From NCBI RefSeq assembly GCF_007827955.1, contig NZ_VITR01000003.1, positions 186,001-250,000 of the forward strand: 64,000 nucleotides of DNA, read 5' to 3'. The translations under genes were made by a program, and so were the position numbers. The notes under the pieces are model-generated. The model was given only the letters and a program-made list of their open reading frames with translations, did not search any database and was not told the origin of the DNA. Below are positions 43,190 to 53,389 of the stretch, one piece after another. Position 1 is the first letter of the stretch; each line of letters opens with the position of its first letter. Origin of the DNA: Nitrospirillum pindoramense (GTDB lineage Bacteria; Pseudomonadota; Alphaproteobacteria; Azospirillales; Azospirillaceae).

Positions 43190-43747
43190 GTGGCCGCTCC
43201 CTCAATGGACGACATCACCCGGCGCATGGATGGCGCCGTCGAAAGCTTGCGCAAGGAATTCGCCGGCCTGCGCACCGGCCGCGCGTCGGCCAGCCTGCTG
43301 GAACCGGTGACGGTGGAGGCCTACGGGTCCCACATGCCTCTGACCCAGGTGGCCACCGTCAGCGTGCCGGAGCCGCGCCTGATCACCGTGCAGGTGTGGG
43401 ACCGCACCATGGTCAAGGCGACCGAGAAGGCCATCCGCGAGGCCGGCCTGGGCCTGAACCCGCAGACGGATGGCCAGATCATCCGCGTGCCCATCCCCGA
43501 CCTGAACCAGGAGCGCCGCCAGGAACTGGTGAAGGTGGCCAACAAGTACGCCGAGCAGGCCCGCGTGGCCGTGCGCAACGTGCGGCGCGACGGCATGGAC
43601 ATGCTGAAGAAGCTGCAGAAGGACGGCGACCTGTCCGAGGACGAGCACAAGACGTGGTCGGACAAGGTGCAGGCCCTGACCGACGCCCACATCAAAAAGA
43701 TTGATGAGGCGTTCACCGCCAAGGAAAAGGACATCACGCAGATTTGA
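43190..43747 (+). CDS. frr: Ribosome-recycling factor
   Basis: RRF splits post-termination ribosomes with EF-G. The 185-residue length equals the E. coli protein. Conserved parts are [60 protein letters not shown], and the C-terminal helical ENDs [20 protein letters not shown] and [20 protein letters not shown] chose GTG 43190 because GAAGAGG sits 7 bases upstream within the end of pyrH; TTG 43184 and ATG 43205 are also in frame. It is coupled to pyrH. Confidence 0.97.
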   Translation: MAAPSMDDITRRMDGAVESLRKEFAGLRTGRASASLLEPVTVEAYGSHMPLTQVATVSVPEPRLITVQVWDRTMVKATEKAIREAGLGLNPQTDGQIIRVPIPDLNQERRQELVKVANKYAEQARVAVRNVRRDGMDMLKKLQKDGDLSEDEHKTWSDKVQALTDAHIKKIDEAFTAKEKDITQI

Positions 43748-43814
43748 TGTCCCGTTTCCCCGTCCGCGCCCCAGGCCGCGTCCCAGGCCGTCCCAGTTCC
43801 TGCCCGAGAGTCCC

Positions 43815-44552
43815 ATGTCCGGTGCCGCAGTGCCCCTGAACGTCCGCCCCCCCGCCCATATCGCCATCATCATGGATGGCAATGGGCGCTGGGCGACGCG
43901 CCGCGGCCTGCCCCGTACCGCCGGCCACAAGAAGGGCGTGGAGGCGGTGCGCCGGGTGCTGGAGGCGGCGCGGGAAATGGGCGTCTCCTACCTCACGCTG
44001 TTCAGCTTCTCGTCCGAGAACTGGGGCCGGCCGGAGGGGGAGGTCAGCGAGCTGATGCACCTGCTGCGGTTCTATCTGCGGGGGGAGATCGCCACCCTGC
44101 ACAAGAACGGCGTGCGGTTGCGCATCATCGGCGACCGGTCGCGCTTGGCGCCGGACATCATAACGCTGATCCAGAACGCCGAATCCCTCACGGCGAACAA
44201 CACCGGCCTCACGCTGGTGATGGCGCTGAGCTACGGCTCGCGCCAGGAGATCGCCAACGCCGCCCGGCATCTGGCGGAAGAGGTGCGGGCCGGCCGCATG
44301 ACGCCCGATCAGGTGACCGTGGAACGCCTGGGCGCATCCCTTTATACCCAGGACATCCCCGACCCGGATCTGTTGATCCGCACCAGCGGGGAAAAACGCA
44401 TCAGCAACTTCCTGCTGTGGCAGATGGCCTATGCGGAGCTGGTGTTCGTGGAAACGCTGTGGCCGGACTTTGGTCGCCAGGAATTGGATGACGCCATCCA
44501 GGAATTCCATCGGCGCGATCGCCGGTATGGGGCAACGGTTGGAACGCGCTGA
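43815..44552 (+). CDS. uppS: Di-trans,poly-cis-undecaprenyl-diphosphate synthase
   Basis: It condenses isopentenyl units with farnesyl diphosphate to give the C55 lipid carrier for peptidoglycan and O-antigen. The 245-residue protein has the catalytic AIIMDGNGRWATRRGLPRTA (Asp in MDGNG, about residue 22), GHKKGVEAVRRVLE, TLFSFSSENWGRPEGEV, and the late PDPDLLIRTSGEKRISNFLL and WQMAYAELVF. ATG 43815 has GAGAG about 5 bases upstream. The 3' end overlaps the presumed start of cdsA by 26 bases. Confidence 0.96.
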   Translation: MSGAAVPLNVRPPAHIAIIMDGNGRWATRRGLPRTAGHKKGVEAVRRVLEAAREMGVSYLTLFSFSSENWGRPEGEVSELMHLLRFYLRGEIATLHKNGVRLRIIGDRSRLAPDIITLIQNAESLTANNTGLTLVMALSYGSRQEIANAARHLAEEVRAGRMTPDQVTVERLGASLYTQDIPDPDLLIRTSGEKRISNFLLWQMAYAELVFVETLWPDFGRQELDDAIQEFHRRDRRYGATVGTR

Positions 44553-45423
44553 AGGGCTGTTGGCCAAGCTGCCGGGTGATCTGAAGACCCGTATCCTCTC
44601 CGCCTTGGTCCTGGGCCCGCCGGTATTGGCGGCCGTATGGCTGGGCGGCCTCGTCTTCCAGGCTGTCCTGGTGGCGGTGGCCGTCATCGCCGGTCTGGAA
44701 TGGCTGCGCCTGGTGGTGCCAGGTCGCCAGCCCTGGGCCACGGCCATGGGCCTGATGACCATCCTGGTGACGCTCAGTGGCGAGTTCGTGGCCGGCCCGC
44801 TGTACGGCCTGGTCCTGCTGGCGGCGCAGACGGTGCTGCTGTGGTGGGCCGCCGCCGGCGGACGCCCCGGCGCGCCGCCCGTCGATGACACCCAGACGGG
44901 GCAGGGCGGACGCTTGCCGGCGCCGTTGTTTTTCGCGCTGATCGTCCCCTATGTGGGCGGTGGTTGCCTGGCGCTGGACTGGATACGCAACCGCGCCGGT
45001 CCCGAGGCCATCTGGCTGTTCCTGTTCCTGCTGCTGGCCATCTGGGCCACGGATATCGGCGCCTATGTCGCCGGCCGCGCCATCGGCGGCCCCAAGCTGG
45101 CGCCGCGCATCAGCCCGAAGAAGACCTGGGCGGGCCTTTTGGGCGGCATGGCGGCCGCGGCTTTGGTAGGGTTGGCGCTGTCGCCGCTGGCGACAGTATC
45201 GTCACCCGGTGCCGGCGCCCTGGTGGCGGCCGTGATCGCCGTGGTGGGACAGGCGGGCGACCTGTTCGAATCGTATATGAAGCGCCGCTGCGATGTGAAG
45301 GACAGCGGGTCGCTGATCCCCGGGCACGGCGGATTGTTGGATCGTATTGATGGGCTGGTCATGGCGGCGCCGGTGTTCGCGCTGTTCCACGCCCTCATTG
45401 GGGAGAATGGGTCATGGTGGTGA
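44527..45423 (+). CDS. cdsA: Phosphatidate cytidylyltransferase
   Basis: This inner-membrane enzyme makes CDP-diacylglycerol from phosphatidate and CTP, feeding all phospholipids. The protein of about 298 residues has around seven membrane helices and the C-terminal CTP_transf_1 signature: [50 protein letters not shown], and [20 protein letters not shown] with the conserved Asp-Arg-x-Asp. The start is uncertain; ATG 44527 lies inside uppS, and a TTG at about 44560 is possible. It overlaps dxr by 10 bases. Confidence 0.94.
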   Translation: MGQRLERAEGLLAKLPGDLKTRILSALVLGPPVLAAVWLGGLVFQAVLVAVAVIAGLEWLRLVVPGRQPWATAMGLMTILVTLSGEFVAGPLYGLVLLAAQTVLLWWAAAGGRPGAPPVDDTQTGQGGRLPAPLFFALIVPYVGGGCLALDWIRNRAGPEAIWLFLFLLLAIWATDIGAYVAGRAIGGPKLAPRISPKKTWAGLLGGMAAAALVGLALSPLATVSSPGAGALVAAVIAVVGQAGDLFESYMKRRCDVKDSGSLIPGHGGLLDRIDGLVMAAPVFALFHALIGENGSWW

Positions 45424-46643
45424 GTTCCCTGCAGGCCGTTGCGGCGGCCCAAGTGGCGGTACCCGAGGGGGCGGCCGTCCCCACGCCGGCCACGCGCACG
45501 GTGACCATCCTGGGCTCCACCGGCTCGGTGGGCTGCAACACGGTCGAACTGGTCGCCGCCGATCCGGAGCAGTACCAGGTCGAGGCGCTGGTGGCCCGCA
45601 AGAACGTGGACCTGCTGGCCCGCCAGGCCAAGGAATTGCGCGCCAAGGCCGCCGTGGTGGCCGATGAGGCCCACTACGCCGCCTTGAAGGACGCGCTGTC
45701 CGGCACCGGCATCGAGGTCGCGGCGGGCGCTCAGGCGGTGGTGGATGCCGCGGCGCGTCCGGCGGACTGGGTCATGGCCGCCATCGTGGGCGCCGCTGGC
45801 ATGGAGCCGACGCTGGCCGCCGCCCGGCGGGGCGCCACCGTGGCCTTCGCCAACAAGGAGGTGCTGGTCTGCGCCGGCGCCCTGATGATGGCCGAGGTGA
45901 AGCGCCACGGCGCCACCCTGCTGCCCGTCGACAGCGAGCACAGCGCCATCTTCCAGGTCTTCGACTCCGAGCGGGTGGACGGTGTCAGCCGCCTGATCCT
46001 GACCGCCTCAGGCGGGCCGTTCCGCAACAAGAGCCGGGAAGACATGGCCCGCGCCACGGTCAAGGAAGCCGTTGCGCATCCCACCTGGGACATGGGCGCC
46101 AAGATCTCGGTCGACAGCGCCACCATGATGAACAAGGGCCTGGAGGTCATCGAGGCCCACCACCTGTTCGGCATGCCCGAGGACAAGATCGACGTCCTGG
46201 TCCATCCGCAGTCGGTGGTGCACAGCCTGGTGGAATATGTCGACGGCTCCGTCCTGGCGCAGTTGGGCACGCCGGACATGCGCACCCCCATCGCCGTGGC
46301 CCTGGGCTGGCCGCGCCGCATCGCCACCCCGGGTGAGCGGCTGAACCTGGTGACGTCCGGCCATCTGGAATTCTACGCCCCCGATCCGGAGAAGTTCCCG
46401 GCCTTGCGCCTGGCGCGCGAGGCCATGCGTGCCGGCGGCTGCGCCGCCTGTGTCATGAACGCCGCCAACGAGATCGCCGTGGCGGCCTTCCTCGACGGGC
46501 GCATCGGTTTCCTGGATATCGAGCGCATCGTCGAGCACACAATGACGACTGTGCCGCATTCGCGCCTTAATTCACTGGACGATGTGCGCGAAGTCGATAC
46601 CGTGGCGCGGCGGATTGCGTCTGAAGCGATTCAGGCGCGATAG
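45414..46643 (+). CDS. dxr: 1-deoxy-D-xylulose 5-phosphate reductoisomerase
   Basis: This is the second enzyme of the MEP isoprenoid pathway, converting DXP to MEP with NADPH and a divalent cation. The 409-residue protein has an N-terminal extension of about 28 residues, then the NADPH-binding [19 protein letters not shown] (about 29-47), [25 protein letters not shown], the metal- and substrate-binding [43 protein letters not shown], and [11 protein letters not shown] near the end. It starts inside the end of cdsA, so translation is coupled. Together with uppS it supplies undecaprenyl phosphate. Confidence 0.97.
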   Translation: MVVSSLQAVAAAQVAVPEGAAVPTPATRTVTILGSTGSVGCNTVELVAADPEQYQVEALVARKNVDLLARQAKELRAKAAVVADEAHYAALKDALSGTGIEVAAGAQAVVDAAARPADWVMAAIVGAAGMEPTLAAARRGATVAFANKEVLVCAGALMMAEVKRHGATLLPVDSEHSAIFQVFDSERVDGVSRLILTASGGPFRNKSREDMARATVKEAVAHPTWDMGAKISVDSATMMNKGLEVIEAHHLFGMPEDKIDVLVHPQSVVHSLVEYVDGSVLAQLGTPDMRTPIAVALGWPRRIATPGERLNLVTSGHLEFYAPDPEKFPALRLAREAMRAGGCAACVMNAANEIAVAAFLDGRIGFLDIERIVEHTMTTVPHSRLNSLDDVREVDTVARRIASEAIQAR

Positions 46644-46847
46644 GAAACGGGGGTCCCGGCCGTTCAAGGATGACCGGGGCCTGCCAGTCAGGTTGCGATG
46701 CCTCCGTCGGTGACGTTTTGTTCACCAAGGGGGCGCACCATCGCGGCCAGGCGAATGGGCCCCTTCGTATGCGTGTCCCAGGTCCCCGGCCTTGCGGCGG
46801 GATGGCGGGAAGCCCGGAAGGAGGGGGTGTTATTGGAGTTTGGGACG

Positions 46848-47990
46848 ATGCATCAGATCGTGAACTACGCCAGCACCTATGGTGGCACCTTCCTGGTGGT
46901 GTTGACCGTCCTCGTGTTCGTGCACGAGTTCGGCCACTACTACGTGGCCCGGCGCAACGGCGTGCGGGTGGAGGTGTTTTCCATCGGCTTCGGCCCGGAA
47001 ATCTGGGGGTTCAACGACCGTGCGGGTACGCGCTGGAAGTTCAGCCTGATCCCGCTGGGCGGTTACGTGAAGATGTTCGGCGACGCCGACGCGGCCAGCC
47101 GGCCCGGCGCCGAAACCCGCGCCATGACGCCGGAAGAGCGTGCCGTGTCCTTTCACCATAAGCGGGTGGGCCAGCGCGCCGCCATCGTGGTGGCGGGCCC
47201 CATGGCCAACTTCCTGTTCGCCATCGTCGCCTTGTCCATGCTGTTCATGTTCTACGGCCAGCCCTTCACGCCGGCCGTCGTGCAGCAGGTGGAACCGGAC
47301 AGCGCGGCCGCGGCCGCCGGCTTGCAGGCTGGTGACCGTGTGCTGGAACTGGGCGGCCACAAGATTGAGCGCTTCGAGGATCTGCAGCAGATCATCGCCG
47401 TCAATCCCGGCGTGACGCTGGATGTGACGGTGCAGCGCGGCGACGCGCAGCTGGGTCTGAAGGTCACGCCGCGCGCCGTGGAGTCGGAAGACCGCTTCGG
47501 CAACAAAAGCCGCATCGGACGCCTCGGCGTCGTTCGTGGCCAGGATGAATACCATCGCCGTGATCCGCTGAACGCGGTGTGGGCGGCGGCCAAGGCGACC
47601 TGGGCGCTGGTCGTCGGCACGCTGGACGCGGTGGGCCAAATGATCGCAGGCACCCATGGCACCGAAGATTTGGGCGGGCCGCTGCGTATCGTGCAAATGT
47701 CCGGTGAAATGGCGCAATTGGGCTTGGTCCAGGTCATCTGGTTCATGACCGTGCTGTCCGTCAACTTGGGCCTGATCAATCTCTTTCCCGTCCCCATGCT
47801 GGACGGCGGGCATCTTATGTACTATGGCCTGGAAGCTTTGCGGGGCCGTCCCCTGGGCGAGCGCGCTCAGGAATATGGTTTCCGGATCGGCCTGGCTTTG
47901 GTACTTAGTCTCATGATTTTCGCCACTTGGAACGATCTGATCCACTTCGGTGTGGGCAGCTTCGTTAAGTCTCTGATCTCCAAAGTTTGA
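46848..47990 (+). CDS. rseP: Site-2 zinc metalloprotease RseP
   Basis: This inner-membrane intramembrane protease of 380 residues cleaves anti-sigma factors and signal-peptide remnants. The catalytic HEFGH is at residues 26-30 in the first membrane helix, followed by a PDZ domain (VVQQVEPDSAAAAAGLQAGD, about 145-165) and the C-terminal LINLFPVPMLDGGHLMYYG with the third ligand Asp. Only one PDZ domain is evident (E. coli has two). I chose ATG 46848 with GGAG 10 bases upstream; the frame extends to 46698 without support. The 204 bp before it follow dxr and show no other gene. Confidence 0.95.
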   Translation: MHQIVNYASTYGGTFLVVLTVLVFVHEFGHYYVARRNGVRVEVFSIGFGPEIWGFNDRAGTRWKFSLIPLGGYVKMFGDADAASRPGAETRAMTPEERAVSFHHKRVGQRAAIVVAGPMANFLFAIVALSMLFMFYGQPFTPAVVQQVEPDSAAAAAGLQAGDRVLELGGHKIERFEDLQQIIAVNPGVTLDVTVQRGDAQLGLKVTPRAVESEDRFGNKSRIGRLGVVRGQDEYHRRDPLNAVWAAAKATWALVVGTLDAVGQMIAGTHGTEDLGGPLRIVQMSGEMAQLGLVQVIWFMTVLSVNLGLINLFPVPMLDGGHLMYYGLEALRGRPLGERAQEYGFRIGLALVLSLMIFATWNDLIHFGVGSFVKSLISKV

Positions 47991-48003
47991 CCGGGGGAAA
48001 TAA

Positions 48004-50334
48004 TTGGGTTCGGTTTCGAGAGTAGCGGCGCTGTGCCTGGTTATCGCCGGCACCACCGCAACGTCAGCTGTCGCTCTTTCGTCCGGTGCCTGGGCTCAGG
48101 GGATCCTGTCCGGTGGCGTCATCAAGGACATTCGCGTCGAAGGCACGCAGCGTATCGAGCAGGCGACCGTCCGCTCCTACCTGGTGGTGTCGCAGGGCGA
48201 CGCCTTCAATCCGGACAAGATCGATGAATCGCTGAAGGCCCTGTTCGCCACCCAGCTGTTCGCCGACGTGACCCTGCGTCGTGATGGTGACACCCTGGTG
48301 GTGTCCGTGGTCGAGAACCCGATCATCAACCGCGTGGTGTTCGAAGGAAACAAGCGCGTCAAGACAGAGGACCTGCAGTCCGAAGTCCAGCTCCGCTCGC
48401 GCCTGGTGTTCACCCGGTCCCGCGTGCAGCAGGACGTGCAGCGCATGCTGGACGTCTACCGCCGCAATGGCCGTTTCGCCGCCCGCATCGAGCCCAAGAT
48501 CGTCCAGCTGGAACAGAACCGCGTCGATCTGGTGTTCGAGATTGATGAAGGCCCGCTGACCGGCGTGCAGCTGATCAGCTTCATCAACAACAATATCTAT
48601 GACGACAGCGATCTGCGCGACGTCATGGTCACCAAGGAATCGCGTTGGTGGCGCTTCCTGTCCAGTGACGACACCTACGATCCCGACCGTCTGGCCTACG
48701 ACAAGGAACAGATCCGCCGCTTCTACTTCCGCAACGGCTATCCCGATTTCCGGGTGATGTCGTCCGTCGCGGAACTGACGCCGGACCGTGAGAAGTTCTT
48801 CATCACCATGTCCCTGGACGAGGGCAAGCGTTACAAGTTCGGCAAGATCGAACTGACCAGCGCCATCAAGGACATCGATCTCGCGCCGCTGCGCGAGGTG
48901 ATCGAGACCAAGGAAGGCGACTGGTTCAACGCAGACAAGATCGAAAGCACGATCAACAAGCTGCAGGACAAGCTGGGTGACCAGCAGTACGCCTTCGTGC
49001 AGGTGGATCCCAATGAGGAGCGCCACCCCGACACGCAGACCGTCGACCTGCACTTCGAGATCAACCCCAGCCCGCGCGTGTTCGTGGAGCGCATCGACAT
49101 CAACGGTAACCTCATCACCCTGGACAAGGTGGTGCGGCGCGAGCTGCTGCTGGCCGAAGGCGACCCCTTCAACGCGTCCAAGGTCAAGCGTTCCGAGCAG
49201 CGCGTGAAGGACCTGGGCTTCTTCGACGACGTCAAGATCAAGCCGAGCGAGGGCAGCACGCCGGACCAGGCGGTCCTGACCGTCGATCTCAGCGAGCAGT
49301 CCACCGGTGAAATCCAGGTGGGGCTGGGTTACTCCACCACCGAAGGCGCGCTGATCGACTTCTCGATCCGGCAACGCAACTTCCTGGGTACGGGCCAAGA
49401 CATCCGTTTCTCGACGATGTGGTCCTACTACTCCAAGGAATTCACCATTTCGTATACCGATCCCTACTTCATGAACCGGGATCTGGCGATGGGCGTGGAC
49501 CTGTTCCGCACCGACCGCAACGCGAACACGACGGAAGAGTCCTACAGTTACGATATGTCCAGCACGGGCTTCGACATCCGTGCCGGCTTCCCCATCTCCG
49601 AACGCTTGCGCGAACTGGTGACCTATACGCTGTCCCATACCCGGATCAGCGACATCACCTATGAAACCACGCGCTTCGTGCAGGAGCAGGTGGGTGCGAC
49701 GACGACGTCGTCCATCCAGTCAGCCCTGACCTTCGATGCCCGTGACAGCCGCCTGAAGCCCACCTCGGGCTACTACTTCACCGTCAGCAACCAGGTGGCC
49801 GGCCTGGGCGGCAGCGTGCACTTCCTGCGCAACCGCCTGACCTCCGGCATCTACTTCCCGCTGTTCAGCAACGTCGTGCTGAAGATCGAGGGCGAGGTCG
49901 GCTACATCCTGGGCCTGGGTGGCGAGTTCGTGCGTATTCAGGACCGCTTCTTCCTGGGCGGCGATACCCTGCGTGGCTTCCAGGTGGCTGGTGTCGGCCC
50001 CCGCGCCTTCAGCAGCAACGGCGGCAACGACGCCCTGGGCGGCAAGCGGCTGGTGCGCGGCACGTCGGAAGTCACCTTCCCGCTGGGCCTGCCGGAGGAA
50101 TTGGGCGTGGACTTCCACGTCTTCACCGATATCGGCGCCCTGGACCAGAGCGGCGAGTCGCCTTTGCCGGGCGACGATTTCCATGACGAGTTCGCGTTCC
50201 GCGCCTCCTCCGGTGTCGGCGTGTCCTGGAAGTCGCCTTTCGGCCCCATCCGCATCGACTTGGCTTATCCGTGGATGAAGAAGAGCTACGACCGCATTCA
50301 GCAGTTCCGCTTCAGCTTCGGGTCGCAGTTCTAA
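48004..50334 (+). CDS. bamA: Outer-membrane protein assembly factor BamA
   Basis: BamA is the Omp85 barrel that folds proteins into the outer membrane. The 776-residue protein has a signal peptide ending near SSGAWAQG, five POTRA domains (starting KDIRVEGTQRIEQATVRSYL; later INGNLITLDKVVRRELLLAE) and a C-terminal barrel with RFFLGGDTLRGFQVAGVGPR (the RGF motif of lid loop 6) and the terminal Phe in QFRFSFGSQF, the Bam recognition signal. The start is TTG 48004, preceded by GGGGGAAA; it follows rseP by 13 bases. The usual order rseP-bamA-skp is conserved. Confidence 0.97.
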   Translation: MGSVSRVAALCLVIAGTTATSAVALSSGAWAQGILSGGVIKDIRVEGTQRIEQATVRSYLVVSQGDAFNPDKIDESLKALFATQLFADVTLRRDGDTLVVSVVENPIINRVVFEGNKRVKTEDLQSEVQLRSRLVFTRSRVQQDVQRMLDVYRRNGRFAARIEPKIVQLEQNRVDLVFEIDEGPLTGVQLISFINNNIYDDSDLRDVMVTKESRWWRFLSSDDTYDPDRLAYDKEQIRRFYFRNGYPDFRVMSSVAELTPDREKFFITMSLDEGKRYKFGKIELTSAIKDIDLAPLREVIETKEGDWFNADKIESTINKLQDKLGDQQYAFVQVDPNEERHPDTQTVDLHFEINPSPRVFVERIDINGNLITLDKVVRRELLLAEGDPFNASKVKRSEQRVKDLGFFDDVKIKPSEGSTPDQAVLTVDLSEQSTGEIQVGLGYSTTEGALIDFSIRQRNFLGTGQDIRFSTMWSYYSKEFTISYTDPYFMNRDLAMGVDLFRTDRNANTTEESYSYDMSSTGFDIRAGFPISERLRELVTYTLSHTRISDITYETTRFVQEQVGATTTSSIQSALTFDARDSRLKPTSGYYFTVSNQVAGLGGSVHFLRNRLTSGIYFPLFSNVVLKIEGEVGYILGLGGEFVRIQDRFFLGGDTLRGFQVAGVGPRAFSSNGGNDALGGKRLVRGTSEVTFPLGLPEELGVDFHVFTDIGALDQSGESPLPGDDFHDEFAFRASSGVGVSWKSPFGPIRIDLAYPWMKKSYDRIQQFRFSFGSQF

Positions 50335-50351
50335 GAACGAAGGGACGGGAC

Positions 50352-50993
50352 ATGATGGCGTTCGTACGCCGCACCACTTCCCCGGCCGTTTACGTTTCCG
50401 GTGCGAGGGCCGCCATGGCGGCCCTCGTTCTTGGTTTTGGGGCCATCGCCCATCCCGCGGTGGCGGCACCGCCGGCCAAGGCCCAGCCTAAGCCGGCCGC
50501 CAGCGAACCCCAGCAGAAGCCGGTCACCACCATCGCCGTTGTCGACGTGCAGTTCCTGCTGGAGAAATGCTCCGCCATGCAGAGCATGAAGCGCCAGGAC
50601 AGCGAGCAGACCCAGAAATTCCAGGCGGAACAATCGCAGCAGGAACAGTTGCTGCGGCAGGCGGAAAAGGAACTGGCCAACCAGCGCACCGTGCTGGGCC
50701 AGGAGGCCTTCGACGCCAAGCGCAAGGATTTCGAGCAGCAGGTGGCGGAGGTGCAGCGGCGCCTGCAGGAGCGCAAGCGCCAGCTGGACAACGCCTTTTC
50801 CGCCGCCAGCGCCCAGTTGCGCGACACCATGGTGCATGTCGTGGGTGAGGTGGCGCGGGAAAACGGGGCCACCTTGGTCATCCCCCGGTCCAGCATCATC
50901 TATATGGCGGACGACGCGCAGGACATCACCAACACCGTGCTGTTGCGTTTGAACGCCACTTTGCCGCAGATAACGGTCAACATTCCGAACTGA
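50352..50993 (+). CDS. skp: Periplasmic chaperone Skp (OmpH family)
   Basis: Skp holds unfolded outer-membrane proteins on their way to BamA. The 213-residue protein has a signal peptide ([19 protein letters not shown]), a strand [19 protein letters not shown] that starts the domain, and a long coiled coil rich in Gln and Glu ([40 protein letters not shown]). It ends with [20 protein letters not shown] and a short Asn-rich tail. An adjacent start at ATG 50355 exists. AAGGGACGGGA lies directly upstream. It sits 17 bases after bamA. Confidence 0.93.
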   Translation: MMAFVRRTTSPAVYVSGARAAMAALVLGFGAIAHPAVAAPPAKAQPKPAASEPQQKPVTTIAVVDVQFLLEKCSAMQSMKRQDSEQTQKFQAEQSQQEQLLRQAEKELANQRTVLGQEAFDAKRKDFEQQVAEVQRRLQERKRQLDNAFSAASAQLRDTMVHVVGEVARENGATLVIPRSSIIYMADDAQDITNTVLLRLNATLPQITVNIPN

Positions 50994-51066
50994 CCGGTTC
51001 CCGGGCGCCCCCGTTTCGCAGGATGGGGCGTGCGGGCCCCGCCACCGTCCTCGAAAGGTCCGCTTC

Positions 51067-52110
51067 ATGGCCGATCCCCGTTTCTTCAACCGGGCCGGGC
51101 CCTTCACCCTTGCCGATTTGGCGCAACGGTCCGGCGCAGAGATCGCGCCCGGCTGCGACCCTGGCCTGGTGCTCAGCGACGTCGCCGCCTTGGATGCCGC
51201 CGACCAAGGGCAACTGAGCTTCCTGGACAACAAGAAGTACGTGGCCGCCTTCAGCGCCACCAAGGCCGGTGCCGTTGTCGTGCATCCCGCGCTGGCGTCC
51301 AAGGCGCCGGCGGGCGTCGCCCTGCTGCTGTCGCGCAACCCCTACAAGGCCTACGCCTTGTGCGCCCAGGCCTTCTACCCCGCGACGGCCCCCACCGGGA
51401 CGATCAGCGCGGGGGCCCATGTCGACCCCACGGCCGAGGTGGGGCAGGGCACCGACATCGCCGCCGGCGCCGTGGTCGAGGCGGGGGCCGTCATCGGCGC
51501 CCGGTGCCGTATCGGCCCCAATGCCACCATCGGGATCAACGTCCGGCTGGGCGACGACACCGTCATCGGAGCCAACGCCTCCCTGACCCACTGCGTCGTT
51601 GGATCGCGCGTCACCATCTATCCCGGCGCCCGCATCGGCCAGGACGGTTTCGGTTTCGCCATGGATCTGGCCGGGCATGTGCGCGTGCCGCAGATGGGGC
51701 GCGTCCTGATCGAGGATGACGTGGAAATTGGGGCCAATGCCACCGTGGACCGGGGGGCGGGACCCGATACAATCATCGGCCGGGGCTGTATGATTGATAA
51801 TTTAGTGCAAATCGGGCACAACGTGCACCTCGGTGCCGGCTGCGTCATCGTGGCCCAGGCGGGGATATCGGGCAGCACGCGGCTGGATCACCATGTCGTG
51901 CTGGCGGCGCAGGCCGGCGTGACGGGGCATTTGAAGATCGGTGCGGGCGCGCAGATCGCGGCACAAAGCGGTGTCATGCGGGATGTGGAGCCAGGGGAAA
52001 AGGTCGGCGGATCGCCGGCCGTGCCCATGCGCCAATGGCTGCGCCAGGTAGCGGCGCTGGGCCGTCTGGTGCGGGGTAGGAATGGACAAGGTGATGGACG
52101 TGACGACTGA
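51067..52110 (+). CDS. lpxD: UDP-3-O-(3-hydroxyacyl)glucosamine N-acyltransferase
   Basis: This enzyme adds the N-linked hydroxyacyl chain in lipid A synthesis. The 347-residue protein has an N-terminal uridine-binding domain ([20 protein letters not shown]) and a left-handed beta-helix of hexapeptide repeats ([20 protein letters not shown] through [20 protein letters not shown], catalytic His in that region). A C-terminal helix carries [14 protein letters not shown]. It ends within the start of fabZ, an overlap of up to 29 bases. Confidence 0.96.
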   Translation: MADPRFFNRAGPFTLADLAQRSGAEIAPGCDPGLVLSDVAALDAADQGQLSFLDNKKYVAAFSATKAGAVVVHPALASKAPAGVALLLSRNPYKAYALCAQAFYPATAPTGTISAGAHVDPTAEVGQGTDIAAGAVVEAGAVIGARCRIGPNATIGINVRLGDDTVIGANASLTHCVVGSRVTIYPGARIGQDGFGFAMDLAGHVRVPQMGRVLIEDDVEIGANATVDRGAGPDTIIGRGCMIDNLVQIGHNVHLGAGCVIVAQAGISGSTRLDHHVVLAAQAGVTGHLKIGAGAQIAAQSGVMRDVEPGEKVGGSPAVPMRQWLRQVAALGRLVRGRNGQGDGRDD

Positions 52111-52576
52111 AGAGCAGAAGGTTCCTGGCAAGGTTCCCGACCTGGACATCCTGCGGATCATGCAGATGATTCCGCACCGTTATCCCATGCTGTTGATCGA
52201 CAAGGTCGTCGACATCGTGCCGGGTGAAAGCTGCACGGGCATCAAGAACGTCACCATCAACGAGCCGTTCTTCACCGGCCATTTCCCGCAGAAGCCCGTC
52301 ATGCCGGGCGTCATGATCGTGGAAGCCATGGCGCAGACCTCCGCCGTGCTGGTCATGCACACGCTGGGAGAGTCGGCCGAAGGCAAGCTGGTCTACTTCA
52401 TGTCCATCGAGGAGGCGAAGTTCCGCCGTCCGGTGGTGCCGGGCGACCGCGTGGAGATCAAGGTCCAGAAGATCCAGAACCGCCGCAACGTGTGGAAGTT
52501 CAAGGGCGAGGGCTGGGTCGAAGGCCAACTGTGCGCCGAGGCGACCTACGCCGCCATGATCGTGATGGACAGCTAG
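52082..52576 (+). CDS. fabZ: (3R)-hydroxyacyl-ACP dehydratase FabZ
   Basis: FabZ dehydrates beta-hydroxyacyl-ACP in fatty-acid synthesis and competes with lipid A synthesis for hydroxymyristoyl-ACP, which explains its place here. The hotdog protein of about 160-164 residues has [20 protein letters not shown], the catalytic His in [20 protein letters not shown] with Glu in that helix, and [16 protein letters not shown]. The start is ATG 52082 or ATG 52094; both lie inside lpxD. It is separated from lpxA by 12 bases. Confidence 0.96.
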   Translation: MDKVMDVTTEEQKVPGKVPDLDILRIMQMIPHRYPMLLIDKVVDIVPGESCTGIKNVTINEPFFTGHFPQKPVMPGVMIVEAMAQTSAVLVMHTLGESAEGKLVYFMSIEEAKFRRPVVPGDRVEIKVQKIQNRRNVWKFKGEGWVEGQLCAEATYAAMIVMDS

Positions 52577-52588
52577 GCCCTATCGCAG

Positions 52589-53389
52589 ATGAGCGCTTCC
52601 GCAGCCGAGACCGTGATCCATCCGACCGCCGTGGTCGACCCGGCCGCCCAGATTGGCGCCGGTGTCAAGATCGGCCCGTTCTGTGTGGTGGGCCCCCATG
52701 TCACGCTGGGCGATGGCGTGGACCTGAAGAGCCACGTGGTGGTCGAGGGGCGCACCCAGGTGGGCTCGGGCACCGTCATCTATCCCTTCGCCTCCATCGG
52801 CCATGCGCCGCAGGATCTGAAGTTCAAGGGCGAGCCGGCGGAACTGATCGTCGGGCGCAACAACCGTATCCGTGAGCATGTGACCATGCACATCGGGACG
52901 GAAGGCGGCGGCATGGTCACCCGCGTGGGCGACGGCTGCCTGTTCATGGCGTCCTCCCACGTGGCGCATGATTGTATCGTCGGCGACAATGTCATCCTGG
53001 CCAACAACGCCACCCTGGGTGGCCATGTCGAGGTGGGCGACAACGCCATCCTGGGCGGGCTGTCGGCGGTGCACCAGTGGGTGCGTATCGGCGCGCACGC
53101 CATGATCGGCGGCATGTCCGGCGTGGAGAGCGATGTCATCCCCTATGGCTTGGTGAAAGGGGACCGCGCGTTCCTGGCCGGGCTGAACCTGGTGGGGCTG
53201 ACCCGCCGCGGCTTCACGCGTGATGATGTGAACGCCTTGCGCGCCGCGTTCGATGGCATCTTCGGACCCGAGGGCACGCTGGCGGACCGCATGGCGGCGG
53301 TGGAGACGGCCCACCCAGCCCCGGTGGTGGGGGAGGTCCTGACCTTCATCCGCGGCCGTGGCGGCCGCGCCTTGTGCCAGCCGCGCTGA
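52589..53389 (+). CDS. lpxA: UDP-N-acetylglucosamine O-acyltransferase
   Basis: This is the first step of lipid A synthesis. The 266-residue protein consists of a hexapeptide-repeat beta-helix ([20 protein letters not shown] and onward; [20 protein letters not shown] containing the catalytic His; [19 protein letters not shown]) and a C-terminal helical domain ([20 protein letters not shown]). It starts ATG 52589 soon after fabZ and its TGA overlaps the ATG of lpxI. Confidence 0.97.
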   Translation: MSASAAETVIHPTAVVDPAAQIGAGVKIGPFCVVGPHVTLGDGVDLKSHVVVEGRTQVGSGTVIYPFASIGHAPQDLKFKGEPAELIVGRNNRIREHVTMHIGTEGGGMVTRVGDGCLFMASSHVAHDCIVGDNVILANNATLGGHVEVGDNAILGGLSAVHQWVRIGAHAMIGGMSGVESDVIPYGLVKGDRAFLAGLNLVGLTRRGFTRDDVNALRAAFDGIFGPEGTLADRMAAVETAHPAPVVGEVLTFIRGRGGRALCQPR